DNA from: Bacteroidota bacterium
GTDB taxonomy: Bacteria; Bacteroidota; Bacteroidia; Cytophagales; Cyclobacteriaceae
NCBI GenBank assembly: GCA_018267215.1
Contig: JAFDYX010000027.1
Location: forward strand, 45,860-109,859
DNA length: 64,000 nt
Direction of reading: 5' to 3'
Positions within the stretch are counted from its first letter, which is position 1. Every line of letters starts with the position of its first letter. The notes under the pieces are model-generated. The model searched no databases. It saw nothing but the letters and a program-made list of their open reading frames with translations, and was not told the DNA's origin. The position numbers were made by a program, and so were the translations under genes. Shown piece after piece: positions 1 to 9,340 of the stretch.

Positions 1-343
1 TCGCGAAGGGAAAGTAAACCTGCAAGACGGCTATTGTTATTTTAACGGTGGCGAATGTTTTGTGAAGGGAATTAACATTACCGCCTATGCGCAAGGAACG
101 CATTACAACCACGAAGCAGCCCGCGAGCGGAAACTGCTGTTAAAGAAATCGGAATTAAAAAAATTAGAAGCCAAAGTAGAAGAAAAGGGATTGACATTAA
201 TACCCACACGCTTGTTCATTAACGACCGGGGGCTGGCCAAGCTCGAAATTGCGCTGGGCAAAGGAAAGAAACTGCACGACAAGCGAGAGAGCATCAAAGA
301 CCGAGACATCAAACGCGAGCTAAGCCGCATCAAACTATCGTGA
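1..343 (+). CDS. smpB: SsrA-binding protein SmpB (5' end outside window)
   Basis: SmpB binds tmRNA (SsrA) and brings it to stalled ribosomes for trans-translation. The reading frame is open from base 2, and 113 residues are visible out of the roughly 150 usual for the family, so the start lies upstream of the window. Family blocks are clear: a VNLQDGYCYF-like strand, ITAYAQGTHYNH, then RKLLLKKSELKKLE, KGLTLIPTRLF and the C-terminal basic tail with KGKKLHDKRESIKDRD, which is the part that contacts the ribosome. The GTG at 62 is internal and is not the start. The stop overlaps the GTG start of the next gene by four bases, which suggests translational coupling. Identification is secure. Confidence 0.95.
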   Translation, partial: REGKVNLQDGYCYFNGGECFVKGINITAYAQGTHYNHEAARERKLLLKKSELKKLEAKVEEKGLTLIPTRLFINDRGLAKLEIALGKGKKLHDKRESIKDRDIKRELSRIKLS

Positions 344-1128
344 CCCCCGACCATGACTTTGGCGTTTGCCGACTTTCCGTTGTGCCCATCTGGAGTGAGG
401 CACGCGAAGGCTTTCAACTCTCGCAGCTGTTGTTTGGCGAAGTGTACGAAGTGATCACCACCAGCAAAGACCGCAAGCGCATTCAGATCAAAACTAATTA
501 TGACGAAGTGCAGGGCTGGATTGACGCCCACCATCATGTGATGGTGACACCCGAATATTTTGTGCAAGCCACGCATGCTGATTTTAAGATTACTACAGAC
601 ATTGTTTCAACTATTCTGTACAAAAAAAATCCGTTGCCCATCGTCATCGGCAGCATTGTACCCATCTCTACTTCGGAACTATTTAAACTCGATCATCAGT
701 TTGCCTTCAATGGCGAAGCCAAGCCGATCAGCCAAAAGCGCAATGGCGATTTTATTGAAACGATTGCTTGTCGTTATCTGAATGCCCCGCAAGTGGCGGG
801 CGGCAAAAGCCCGTTCGGCATCTGTGCGCACGGCTTGGTGCAGATGGTTTTTAAAATTTGCGGCTACGCGCTGCCCTGGAGCCCCGAGCAGCAGGTAATG
901 GCCGGAAAGAAAGTAGAAGACACAGCCCACGCCACCAAAGGCGATATTGCTTTCTTCAAAGACAAATCCGGACAAATCATTCATACCGGCATTGTGCTGG
1001 GCGATAACAAAATCATTCACGCCTCAGGCCACGTCAGAATAGACCACCTGACCGAAGAAGGTATCGTTCAGCAGGAAACAAAATTGCGCACATTTTCATT
1101 GGCCTTTATACGCCATTTGATCAGTTAA
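340..1128 (+). CDS. NlpC/P60-like (C40 family) protein with altered active site
   Basis: The protein has 262 residues and resembles Bacteroidota C40 cell-wall peptidases: N-terminal SH3-like segments (GVCRLSVVPIWSEAREG, QLLFGEVYEV, residues 7-65) followed by an NlpC/P60 domain (about 140-262). The GTG start at 340 overlaps the smpB stop. Family members usually have GIDCSGF at the nucleophile. Here the aligned stretch reads GICAHGL, with Cys at residue 162, Ala at 163 (the normal Cys site) and His at 164. The later His residues are kept (His215 in IIHTGIV, His227 in IIHASG). The reading frame is continuous on both sides, so this is a set of substitutions, not a frameshift. No signal peptide is seen. 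It may be a catalytically dead or altered member; that is inference. Fold assignment is confident, activity is not. Confidence 0.85.
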   Translation: MTPDHDFGVCRLSVVPIWSEAREGFQLSQLLFGEVYEVITTSKDRKRIQIKTNYDEVQGWIDAHHHVMVTPEYFVQATHADFKITTDIVSTILYKKNPLPIVIGSIVPISTSELFKLDHQFAFNGEAKPISQKRNGDFIETIACRYLNAPQVAGGKSPFGICAHGLVQMVFKICGYALPWSPEQQVMAGKKVEDTAHATKGDIAFFKDKSGQIIHTGIVLGDNKIIHASGHVRIDHLTEEGIVQQETKLRTFSLAFIRHLIS

Positions 1129-1198
1129 CCTGCCATCAAAAAAACTGTTCAGGTTATTGCCTGTTGTTAAAATCAAACTTTGGGTTTATCTTTTCATC

Positions 1199-1705
1199 GT
1201 GAACAGCCGTGTTTTAGTACTCAATCAGGACTTTAGCCCGCTCATGGTTTGCTCGGTAGAGCGTGCCTTTGTGATGGTTTACCTCAACAAAAGCGAAATG
1301 GTGCGCTCGGCCAACGGCCACAAGCTGCGCACCGTTAGCCACGCCTACCCCATGCCTTCGGTAATCAGGTTGAACCGCTATGTGCATGCTCCTTACAAGG
1401 GCGTAACCCTGACGCGGCAAAATATTTTCAAGCGCGATAATTTTGAGTGCCAGTATTGCGGCATCCGCAGAGACCTGACGTTAGACCATGTCATGCCCAG
1501 CTCGCGCGGGGGCACACACTCCTGGCAAAACCTTACCACTGCCTGCAAAAGATGTAACGCCAAAAAAGGCGACTATACACCCGATGAGGCCAACATGATA
1601 CTGCGGCACAAACCTTTTAAGCCTACCTACGCCCTCTTCCTGCGCGACATTACGGGCTCAGCCCACAATGAGTGGGATGAATTTTTGGGAGCTAAGTCGG
1701 CTTAG
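1199..1705 (+). CDS. HNH endonuclease family protein
   Basis: This is a 168-residue protein of the Bacteroidota type that starts with VLVLNQDFSPLMVCSVERAF and ends with an HNH domain. The zinc pairs CQYC (about residue 83) and CKRC (about 118) flank the core LTLDHVMPSSRGG, in which the His of DH is the expected catalytic base. I prefer the GTG at 1199 (start NSRVLVLNQDF) because homologues begin there; an in-frame start at 1157 would add 14 residues that look unrelated. It probably acts as a cytoplasmic DNA nuclease, but the biological role of this group is not known to me. It is the last plus-strand gene before the permease array. Confidence 0.85.
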   Translation: MNSRVLVLNQDFSPLMVCSVERAFVMVYLNKSEMVRSANGHKLRTVSHAYPMPSVIRLNRYVHAPYKGVTLTRQNIFKRDNFECQYCGIRRDLTLDHVMPSSRGGTHSWQNLTTACKRCNAKKGDYTPDEANMILRHKPFKPTYALFLRDITGSAHNEWDEFLGAKSA

Positions 1706-1819
1706 TTTTAGTTCGAAGAGTTGCGGGTTACAAGTTGCAGATTACAAGTTAGTATGCCCTCAAAGTTAGTATGCCCTCAATTTGAAATTTGTATTTTGTG
1801 ATTTGAAATTTTAATTGAG
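1706..1819. repeat. Intergenic spacer with short tandem repeats
   Basis: This spacer lies between the HNH gene and the last permease of the array. It contains two degenerate copies of the 14-nt unit found in the other spacers (TTGCGGGTTACAAG, TTGCAGATTACAAG). Next come two perfect copies of the 17-nt unit AGTTAGTATGCCCTCAA (1747-1763, 1764-1780), then the shared TTTGAAATTTGTATT tail. No gene is visible. Confidence 0.8.
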
Positions 1820-4228
1820 TTACTCACTCTTTAAACTATTAGCCGGGTTAGTCATGGCGGCCTTTACTGACTGAAGGCTAACCGTAAGCACGGTGAGGAT
1901 GATGGCTACCAGAAAAGTAACAAGCAACAACCAAAGAGAGATTGGCGTTCGGTACGCAAACTGATGCAACCACTGCCCGGCAAAATACCAGATGACAGGC
2001 ACTGCCAATAAATTGGCTACTACCACTAACCCGACAAATTCTTTCGACAGCAATTGGATGATAGACAAAACGCTTGCCCCCAATACTTTTCTAATACCAA
2101 TTTCTTTCAGGCGTGTATTAACCATAAATGATACCAGTCCCAATAATCCGATCAGAGCAATTAAGATGGTGAGGAGCGCGAACAAGCCAAATACTTGTGC
2201 TAAATGTTTTTCCGATTGATACTGCCGCTCAAACGTGTCGTCTAAAAAAGAGTATTGAAAATCAAATCCAGGAAAAGATATCTGCCACAAGTTTTCTAAT
2301 TCAGAAAGAAGTTTCTGTGTGTTGGCAGCCTTGTATTTAATTGCGCAGAAGCTGGCATAGTTCGGTTCATAATCCATCGCTATCGGTTCAATAGAACGCT
2401 GCAGACCGTGCTGATGGTAATCTTTCACCACGCCAATGACCGTGCCGGCAGGTTGCCCCGAAGGAGAATCTACTTTTTTTCCGATAGCCTCTTCGGCTGA
2501 TTTCCAGCCAAACTGTTTCGCGGCTGTCTCGTTCAGTATCAGGCCATCGCCAAGATCGGCCGGATGATCTTTGCTGAAAGTTCTCCCGGCTATTATTTGC
2601 AATCCCAGCGTTGAGGTGTAATTCTCATCAACGGCCAAATACTCCACCTCTACGGATGCCTCAGCACCCTTTCCCTGCGGGTAAGCAATTTGCCCGCTCC
2701 ACCCCGGCATGCCGGGTAAACCGTTGGCATAAGTTGCTTCGGTAATATCGGCCAGCGAGCCTATCTGTTCTTTAAATGTTTCAAACCTTGTGTGGTCTTG
2801 GCTATGGGCAGAAGCGATTTTCAATACAATAACTTGATCCTTATCAAACCCGAGGTTTTGTTTTTGCATGAAATCAAGTTGTCGGATTATAACTAAAGTA
2901 CCGCTGACTAAGCCGGCAGAAATCATAAATTGAAATACAACCAGTGCCCTCCTTAAGTTTACTCCGTGTCTGCCGGCCTGCACTTGTCCTTTCAATACCT
3001 GAGTTAGCTGCAGCGAAGAAATAATAACGGCAGGATAGTAGCCCGCTAAAAACGATACTGCTATGGTCATGGCTACCATCCCTAAAATCAATTTTACACT
3101 CCACAGTGAATGCAGATCATAGTTTTTTGCCAGCAGATGATTAAAAAATGGAAGCAGCAAGCCAGTCAATATCAGGCTCAGACCCAGCGCCAAGAGGGTA
3201 AGCACTGATGACTCGCATAAAAACTGAAGCACCAGACTGAGCCGGCTTGAGCCTACCACTTTTCGCAAGCCCACTTCTTTGGCACGGTAAACCGAACGAG
3301 CTGTGCTCAGATTAATAAAATTGATGCACGCCAACAGGATTACAAAAAGAGCAATGCCCGACAGCAGGTACACTCTGTCAATACTGCCCATCGGCCCCAT
3401 ACCATTGCCGGTTTTGGAGTGCAGATAAATTTTAGTCAGCGGCTCAAAAGCCACGGAGGCAACCACTCCATATTTTTTCATCAAAGCACCTACCTTTTCT
3501 TCATAGATGTTGCCGGCCTTGGCTGCAAATTTGTTGAAATCCACATGAGGTTTCAGCAACAAATAATTTCTTACGTTGAAATTTCCCCAGCCATCATCAA
3601 ACGAAAAACCGGGTTCCAGTTTTTGATAGGTCGCGAACGACAAAAACATATCTGCCTGTATGTGCGAGTTGGCAGGTATGTTTTTCATAACACCTGTTAT
3701 TTTGAAGTTCAGCGTATCGGCCATCACCAATGTTTGGTTGAGTGCCTGCTCGCCCGGAAAATATTTTTGTGCCATCTCTTCTGAGATCACCACCGTGAAG
3801 GGATCGGTCAAGGCAGTTTTCGGGTTCCCTTCTGTAAGTGGAAAAGAGAATATCTGGAATAGCTCGGGTGTAGAAAAAAAATTATTTTGTTTAAACCGCT
3901 TTCCGTCATGAATGATGTCAAGTGAAGCATTCCGGTTATACAGCACGGCTTCCACTTCAGGGTATTCTCTTTCCAGTATTTTGCCAACAGGCCATCCGTT
4001 AGTTTCTATGCCGCTGCTTTGTTGAGCGGTGGCTCCATAGCTGGTTATCACCCGGTAAATCCGTTCTTTGTTTTCATGGAATTGATCGAACGAAAGTTCA
4101 TCTATTACATACAAAAGGATAATCGTGCCACACATCAGTCCGAGCGACAAACCCAGCAGGTTGATCACTGAATAGCCTTTAAATCTTAGCAGCGAACGAA
4201 AGGCAATTTTCAAATTATTGCGGAACAT
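1820..4228 (-). CDS. FtsX/MacB-like ABC permease, array copy 1
   Basis: The protein has 802 residues and two MacB_PCD-FtsX modules. One N-terminal membrane helix (about 20-42) is followed by a large periplasmic domain. A central membrane cluster (about 285-450) carries AKEVGLRKVVGSS near 319, a second periplasmic domain spans about 470-670, and a C-terminal cluster carries RLKEIGIRKVLGAS near 713. It ends in NPANSLKSE; all six array members end in a variant of NPVNSLKSE. Such proteins belong to the type VII ABC superfamily, which uses an ATPase to drive periplasmic conformational change rather than transmembrane flux. No ATPase gene is adjacent. It is the most downstream gene of the six on the minus strand. 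Substrate is unknown. Confidence 0.9.
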   Translation of the reverse strand: MFRNNLKIAFRSLLRFKGYSVINLLGLSLGLMCGTIILLYVIDELSFDQFHENKERIYRVITSYGATAQQSSGIETNGWPVGKILEREYPEVEAVLYNRNASLDIIHDGKRFKQNNFFSTPELFQIFSFPLTEGNPKTALTDPFTVVISEEMAQKYFPGEQALNQTLVMADTLNFKITGVMKNIPANSHIQADMFLSFATYQKLEPGFSFDDGWGNFNVRNYLLLKPHVDFNKFAAKAGNIYEEKVGALMKKYGVVASVAFEPLTKIYLHSKTGNGMGPMGSIDRVYLLSGIALFVILLACINFINLSTARSVYRAKEVGLRKVVGSSRLSLVLQFLCESSVLTLLALGLSLILTGLLLPFFNHLLAKNYDLHSLWSVKLILGMVAMTIAVSFLAGYYPAVIISSLQLTQVLKGQVQAGRHGVNLRRALVVFQFMISAGLVSGTLVIIRQLDFMQKQNLGFDKDQVIVLKIASAHSQDHTRFETFKEQIGSLADITEATYANGLPGMPGWSGQIAYPQGKGAEASVEVEYLAVDENYTSTLGLQIIAGRTFSKDHPADLGDGLILNETAAKQFGWKSAEEAIGKKVDSPSGQPAGTVIGVVKDYHQHGLQRSIEPIAMDYEPNYASFCAIKYKAANTQKLLSELENLWQISFPGFDFQYSFLDDTFERQYQSEKHLAQVFGLFALLTILIALIGLLGLVSFMVNTRLKEIGIRKVLGASVLSIIQLLSKEFVGLVVVANLLAVPVIWYFAGQWLHQFAYRTPISLWLLLVTFLVAIILTVLTVSLQSVKAAMTNPANSLKSE

Positions 4229-4337
4229 ATTGATTCATTTAAGTGGTTCAGAAATTAAAATCAAGGCTCTATCAATTTCAAGTTACAGGCCTCAGATTAC
4301 AGATAATGTAGTTTCTAATCTGAGATTGAAGATTATG
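4229..4337. repeat. Divergent array spacer
   Basis: This 109-nt spacer separates permease copies 1 and 2. It has the same AT-rich character as the others, with degenerate pieces (AAGTTACAGG, CAGATTACAG) and an imperfect inverted pair, CAGATTACAGATAATG and TAATCTGAGATTGAAG. It lacks the perfect 14-nt unit, so it is the most diverged of the internal spacers. Confidence 0.6.
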
Positions 4338-6728
4338 TTACTCACTCCTCAAACTTTTTACCGGGTCGGCATGGGCTGCTTTCAGTGATTCTATGCTTAC
4401 CGTTAACCAAGCGATTACCAAACTGATTATGCCGGCCCATACAAAAACATACAAGCCAATTTCCGTGCGGTAGGCAAAACCTTCCAGCCAGCGGTTCATC
4501 AAATAATAACTGGCGGGAATGCCAACAGCAAACGCAACAACAACCAATAGCAAAAATTCTTTGGAGAGCATGTTTACCAACTGTGCCACGCTGGCGCCCA
4601 TCACTTTTCTGATGCCTATTTCTTTTGTCTTTTGTTCGGCTGTAAAGGCTGCCAACGCATACAACCCGAGGCAAGCCACAAAAATGGCAAGCCCGGCAAA
4701 GAGCGTTACCACCACCGTCAGCCTTTTGTCGGCAGCATGAAGTTTAGCCATTTGCTCGTCAATAAAAGAATACTCGAAAGCCGAAGGGATTATTTTTTGG
4801 TACGTGCTTTCGAGTTTGGCCAAAGTGGCGCTAACATCTTTTGTATCCATGCGCACCAACAAATAGCCCATCGAATTGTCTCTCGAATTGTTAAAACAAT
4901 ACGGGCTTATCTTTTGGTGCATCGAGCCAAAATGAAAATCTTCGGCTACACCTACTATTTCAGTTGGCTGATTGTAAAAAATCTTAACGTGCCTGCCAAT
5001 CGCTTCCTCGGGCGTCAGGTGCAAGTAATCTATTGCAGACTTATTGAGTACCACTTGCACGGTAGTGTCTTTGGGGTCTTTCGTTTCAGGCAATGTTTTT
5101 CCTGCCAATAAATGGATGCCCAACACATCTATTATTTCTGATGACGCACGTGTTGCCAAAATAGACGTGCCTCTTTGTTCGAGGCCTTCGGGTGTAAGAG
5201 TATAGCCACTGGTGCCGATGCCCGGATACGACTGGCTGATACTCACCTTCTTCACTTCGGGCAACGACTCGAATTCTGTTTTAAGAGACGATATCTGCTT
5301 CTCTTGTTTGGCTGCCGATACCATCACCGCCACCACTTGTTCGGGTTTATATCCTAATTTTTTTTGACTGATGAAATTCATCTGCCGATAAAAAATAAGT
5401 GTGCAGCAAATAAGGATGATCGAAATAGAAAACTGAAACACAACCAGCCCCTTGCGCACCGCAGCCTGACCACGGGAAGCTGCTACTTTTTGAATGACCG
5501 ATTTAGGCGAGAACGAAGACAGATAAAAAGCCGGGTAAAACCCCGACAGCATCGTGAGCAAAAGCCACACGCCCACAAACGAGCCGATAAAATAAGGATT
5601 GAATAAATAGGCGGCCTGTATATTTTTTCCGGTCAGGTTGTTAATAAATGGCAGCAGCAAACAAAACAGACAAACCGAGCAAACCAGCGATATAAAAACA
5701 ATGATCGAGGCTTCGAAGAAAAATTTAAAACTCATCTGGCCGAAGGTAGCGCCCAATGTTTTGGAAACGCCCACCTCTTTATTTCTCCGTTGCGATTGGG
5801 CCGTGGTCAAGTTCATGTAGTTTACGGCTGCGATAATCAACACAGCCAATGCCAGCATCATCATAATTTTTACTTGATTATAATCTCCATACACCTGACG
5901 ATCAAAGCTCGCCTCCAACATATCGGAATGGAGGTGGATGTCAACCAACGGCTGAAGCGAGAGCGAAAACCAGCGGTCGTCTTTGGGAATGTTGTGTTCC
6001 AGCATGGCTGCAATTTTTTGGTTCACAATAGCGGGCGATGTTTTTTCTCTCAGCAACAAAAAAGTTTCGAAGCTGGCATTGCCCCAGTTTTGGTTTTCAT
6101 CTCGTCCGAAATGGATGGAAGAAAACGATCCGATAACCTGGCAGGCGAGCGAAGAGTGAGAAGGAAAATCTTTATACACACCTGTTACTTCTAAATTGAT
6201 GAAGTTGTCAACCGTAATACTCTTACCCACCGGGCTTTGGCTACCGAAATATTTTTTAGCTGCTGTTTCACTGAGGATAACCGTGCCTTTGCGTGCCAGG
6301 GCTTTTGCAGGATCGCCCTCAAGCAACGGAATAGAGAAGATATCGAAAATGGCAGGGTCTGCGAAATACAATTCCTTCTCGGCAAATTTTTCTTTGTCGG
6401 TAGATATAAATGCGATGTCGCCAAAGTTGTGATGAAATACGCGCGCAGCTTTTTCCACTTCAGGGATTTCGTTAGCCACGGTGGGCGCTACTTTGTTGGG
6501 CACCTTGCCCCACTGGTGTGTCTGGTTATCATAATCGGATTTGATGTTTACCCGGAAAACCCGATTAGCTTTTTCGTGAAACCGATCAAACGAGAGTTCG
6601 TCTGTTACATACAAACTGATCATTAAAAAAGTAATCAGCCCAATGGTAAGCCCCGCAATGTTGATTACGCTAAAAGATTTATAGCGCAATAAATTCCTGA
6701 AGGCGATTTTAAAATAGTTGGTTAGCAT
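4338..6728 (-). CDS. FtsX/MacB-like ABC permease, array copy 2
   Basis: This 796-residue paralogue has the same two-module design. The N-terminal helix is VINIAGLTIGLITFLMISLY. The central motif is NKEVGVSKTLGAT (near 319), where a Ser replaces the usual Arg of IGIRK, and the C-terminal motif is TKEIGIRKVMGAS (near 706). The tail is DPVKSLRSE. By eye its C-terminal half (GFAYRTEIG, VFVWAG, TVSIESLKAA) is closest to copy 4. It probably sits in the cytoplasmic membrane with two periplasmic domains. Target and ATPase are unknown; no ATP-binding motif is present in the protein. Confidence 0.9.
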   Translation of the reverse strand: MLTNYFKIAFRNLLRYKSFSVINIAGLTIGLITFLMISLYVTDELSFDRFHEKANRVFRVNIKSDYDNQTHQWGKVPNKVAPTVANEIPEVEKAARVFHHNFGDIAFISTDKEKFAEKELYFADPAIFDIFSIPLLEGDPAKALARKGTVILSETAAKKYFGSQSPVGKSITVDNFINLEVTGVYKDFPSHSSLACQVIGSFSSIHFGRDENQNWGNASFETFLLLREKTSPAIVNQKIAAMLEHNIPKDDRWFSLSLQPLVDIHLHSDMLEASFDRQVYGDYNQVKIMMMLALAVLIIAAVNYMNLTTAQSQRRNKEVGVSKTLGATFGQMSFKFFFEASIIVFISLVCSVCLFCLLLPFINNLTGKNIQAAYLFNPYFIGSFVGVWLLLTMLSGFYPAFYLSSFSPKSVIQKVAASRGQAAVRKGLVVFQFSISIILICCTLIFYRQMNFISQKKLGYKPEQVVAVMVSAAKQEKQISSLKTEFESLPEVKKVSISQSYPGIGTSGYTLTPEGLEQRGTSILATRASSEIIDVLGIHLLAGKTLPETKDPKDTTVQVVLNKSAIDYLHLTPEEAIGRHVKIFYNQPTEIVGVAEDFHFGSMHQKISPYCFNNSRDNSMGYLLVRMDTKDVSATLAKLESTYQKIIPSAFEYSFIDEQMAKLHAADKRLTVVVTLFAGLAIFVACLGLYALAAFTAEQKTKEIGIRKVMGASVAQLVNMLSKEFLLLVVVAFAVGIPASYYLMNRWLEGFAYRTEIGLYVFVWAGIISLVIAWLTVSIESLKAAHADPVKSLRSE

Positions 6729-6846
6729 ATCGGTTCAATGTTTAATGTTCAAGGTTAGAAGAGTTACAGGTTACAAGTTGCAGGTTATAAGCTGCAGGTT
6801 AGTAGGTACTCCATTTGAAATTTGTATTCTGTAATTTTTAATTGTG
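6729..6846. repeat. Array spacer with two full 14-nt units
   Basis: The spacer begins, next to the gene start, with GGTTCAATGTTTAATGTTCA and AGGTTAGAAGAG. Two full 14-nt units follow (6764-6777 TTACAGGTTACAAG and 6778-6791 TTGCAGGTTATAAG), then a partial unit (6792-6802). The conserved tail is AGTAGGTACTCCATTTGAAA plus TTTGTATTCTGTAATTTTT. It is clearly homologous to the spacers at 9217, 11768 and 14233. Confidence 0.85.
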
Positions 6847-9216
6847 CTATTCGCTTTTCAAACTATTCACCGGGTTCATCACAGCAGCTTTCAAAGCCTG
6901 CAGGCTTACAATGGCCAACGTAAGAAGCAAAGCAAAAAAACCTACGCCTGCCAGCACTTGCCACATCACCTCAGTATGGTATTGGTATTGTTGTAAAAAG
7001 TCGTTTAAAAACCACCACGCCACCGGAGCAGAAAACAAAAAGGCAAACACCACAAGCTTCGAAAAATCTTTGGAGATCAGCAGCACCAAGCTGCTGACGG
7101 GTGCCCCCAGCACTTTGCGGATGCCAATTTCTTTCATGCGCAGCTCTACCGTATAAGCGGCCAGCCCGAACAAACCAAGGCAGGTAATAAAAATAGCAAG
7201 CGCAGAAAAAATACCGGCCAGTCGGCTGATCAGATTGATACTGGAAAATTTCTTTTCAAAATCCTGATCTACAAAACGATATTGAAATGGATAGTTAGGA
7301 TTGAGTTTTTTAAATACCACTTCCACTTTTGCCAGTGCGTTGGGCATATCGGTAGTTGGCTGCAGGCGCAGGGTAACCGTGTTGCTCCACCCGGGGTTGA
7401 AAAACAAAGTCAGCGGCTCCACCGGGCTGTAGGGCGAATTCATCACCATGTCTTGCATCACACCGATTATATGAAATTTTCCATCGCCCAAACCCAAAAT
7501 GGTCTGCCCGATGGGGTCTTTCATGCCCATCATTTTTACTGCCGCTTCGTTTACAATCACGGCCGTACTATCGCTTTCAAAATCGCGCGAAAAATCGCGC
7601 CCGGCTATCATCTTCACGCCCATCGTTTCGGTATAATCATACTCGGTGGCGATAGTGCTAAAGGCCACGCGGGCATTGTCGGTTTTACCAGGCCACTTCA
7701 CTTCGTTGTTAGAAAAAATAGATGTAACCGGACTGTTGCTTTTGCAAACTGATTTAACTGCACCTGTGCGGATAAGCTCTTGCCGTATCGTTTCAAAATT
7801 CTTTTCTAACTCTCCGTTGGTCCAGATTTGGATTAAGTTCTCTTTGTTGTAACCGATGTCGCGGTTTTTTACGTGTTGTATTTGCTGATAAACGACAATG
7901 GTGCCGATGATCAGAAAAATAGAAAACCCAAATTGTAAGGTAACCAATACTTTGCGAGGTGTGCTGGCTCCTTTGCCTACATTCACTTTTCCTTTCAGCA
8001 CTTGCGCGGCCTTAAACGAAGAGAGATAAAATGACGGATAGCTGCCGGCAAAAATACCGATCACTAAAACCAAACTCAGCGCACCCAACCACAGCACGGG
8101 GCTGGCGTAATCAATAAAAATATTTTTTTTCACCAGCAGGTTATACCCGGGCAGCGCGAGTTCTACCAGCACGATGGCCAACATAAAAGCAATGAATGTA
8201 ATGCCAATAGATTCGCCCAAAAACTGCGCGATCAGTTGCCTGCGCCCCGAGCCTACACTTTTACGGATGCCCACCTCGCGCGCACGGCTTTCGCTGCGGG
8301 CGGTGGCTAAGTTCATAAAGTTGATGCAGGCAATAATCAATACAAATACGGCAATGGCGGTAAACAACCGAACATAGATAATCTGCCCACCGGTGTTCAC
8401 GCCTTCTTCCCAATTGGAGTGCAAACGCCATTGGCTCATCGGGTGAAGAAATAATTTTGCTGTGGGCGCCTTGGGGTTGTTTTCTTTGATCAACGTGCCA
8501 ATCGAATGATTGACATCCGCTTGCTGTGTTCCCTTTTGCAGCAGCACATACATCTGAAATGAATTGTTGTTCCAGCTCTGTTTTGCATTTTGTATCCAAG
8601 GTTGTGTTTTCTCATAAAAAGCAAAAGGCAAAACATAATCAAAATTGAAAGAAGATTGCTTGGGCACATCCTCCACAATGCCCGTTACTTTCAGTTCATC
8701 GCCTTGGTCTATACGGATAGTTTTATTCAGTGCATTTTCGTTATTGAAAAAAGCTATGGCAGTAGATTTAGTAATGACAATATTGGTGGGCTCTTTCAAC
8801 GCTGTCTGCGGGTCGCCCGACAAAAACTTGAATCCAAAAATTTTAAAGAAATCTTCACTAGCCGAAAGGCCGAGTTTGTTCAACCGCATATTCCCTGCCT
8901 GCAACATGTTTCCTTCGCCCCAGTTGGTCATCGCGGCATATTTTATTTTACTTGATCTGGCAAGCAGGGCATCTTTTAGGCTGTACGGCATGCTGTTGCT
9001 CGTACCAACTCCTTCCGACCACTGCTGGCTTTGGTATAAAGAATAGATGTCTTGGTAGTTGGGATGGAATTTGTCGTACGAATACTCATCGGCCACCCAA
9101 AGAAAAATGAGCATGCTGGCAGCCAGCCCGATTGCCAGCCCACCTACATTGATGGCAGAGTACGTGCCGTTTTTCAACAAACTGCGAAAGGCGATTTTAA
9201 AATAGTTGGTAAGCAT
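6847..9216 (-). CDS. FtsX/MacB-like ABC permease, array copy 3
   Basis: This paralogue has 789 residues. The N-terminal helix is INVGGLAIGLAASMLIFLWV, followed by the periplasmic domain (DEYSYDKFHPNYQDIY). The central cluster carries REVGIRKSVGSG near 315 and FYLSSFKAAQVLKGKVNVG; the C-terminal cluster carries MKEIGIRKVLGAP near 697, with tail NPVNSLKSE. It resembles copy 5 most closely: both share the pattern NSPVTSIF/SSPITDIF followed by WPGK in the second periplasmic domain, and ALAIFITCLGLFGLA/FLAVFITCLGLFGLA. The alternation (2 like 4, 3 like 5) suggests duplication of a two-gene block. Function as a periplasm-acting ABC permease is inferred from the family. Confidence 0.9.
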   Translation of the reverse strand: MLTNYFKIAFRSLLKNGTYSAINVGGLAIGLAASMLIFLWVADEYSYDKFHPNYQDIYSLYQSQQWSEGVGTSNSMPYSLKDALLARSSKIKYAAMTNWGEGNMLQAGNMRLNKLGLSASEDFFKIFGFKFLSGDPQTALKEPTNIVITKSTAIAFFNNENALNKTIRIDQGDELKVTGIVEDVPKQSSFNFDYVLPFAFYEKTQPWIQNAKQSWNNNSFQMYVLLQKGTQQADVNHSIGTLIKENNPKAPTAKLFLHPMSQWRLHSNWEEGVNTGGQIIYVRLFTAIAVFVLIIACINFMNLATARSESRAREVGIRKSVGSGRRQLIAQFLGESIGITFIAFMLAIVLVELALPGYNLLVKKNIFIDYASPVLWLGALSLVLVIGIFAGSYPSFYLSSFKAAQVLKGKVNVGKGASTPRKVLVTLQFGFSIFLIIGTIVVYQQIQHVKNRDIGYNKENLIQIWTNGELEKNFETIRQELIRTGAVKSVCKSNSPVTSIFSNNEVKWPGKTDNARVAFSTIATEYDYTETMGVKMIAGRDFSRDFESDSTAVIVNEAAVKMMGMKDPIGQTILGLGDGKFHIIGVMQDMVMNSPYSPVEPLTLFFNPGWSNTVTLRLQPTTDMPNALAKVEVVFKKLNPNYPFQYRFVDQDFEKKFSSINLISRLAGIFSALAIFITCLGLFGLAAYTVELRMKEIGIRKVLGAPVSSLVLLISKDFSKLVVFAFLFSAPVAWWFLNDFLQQYQYHTEVMWQVLAGVGFFALLLTLAIVSLQALKAAVMNPVNSLKSE

Positions 9217-9340
9217 ATCGGTTCAACGTTTAATATTAATATTCAAGGTTAGAAGAGTTGCAGGTTACAAGTTGCAGGTTACAAGTTGCAGGTTAGTCGG
9301 TACTCCATTTGAAATTTGTATTCTGTAATTTTTTATTGTG
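9217..9340. repeat. Array spacer with two perfect 14-nt units
   Basis: Two identical units TTGCAGGTTACAAG occupy 9258-9271 and 9272-9285, followed by a partial unit TTGCAGGTTAG at 9286-9296 and the conserved TACTCCATTTGAAATTTG tail. It is the longest spacer (124 nt). Confidence 0.85.
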
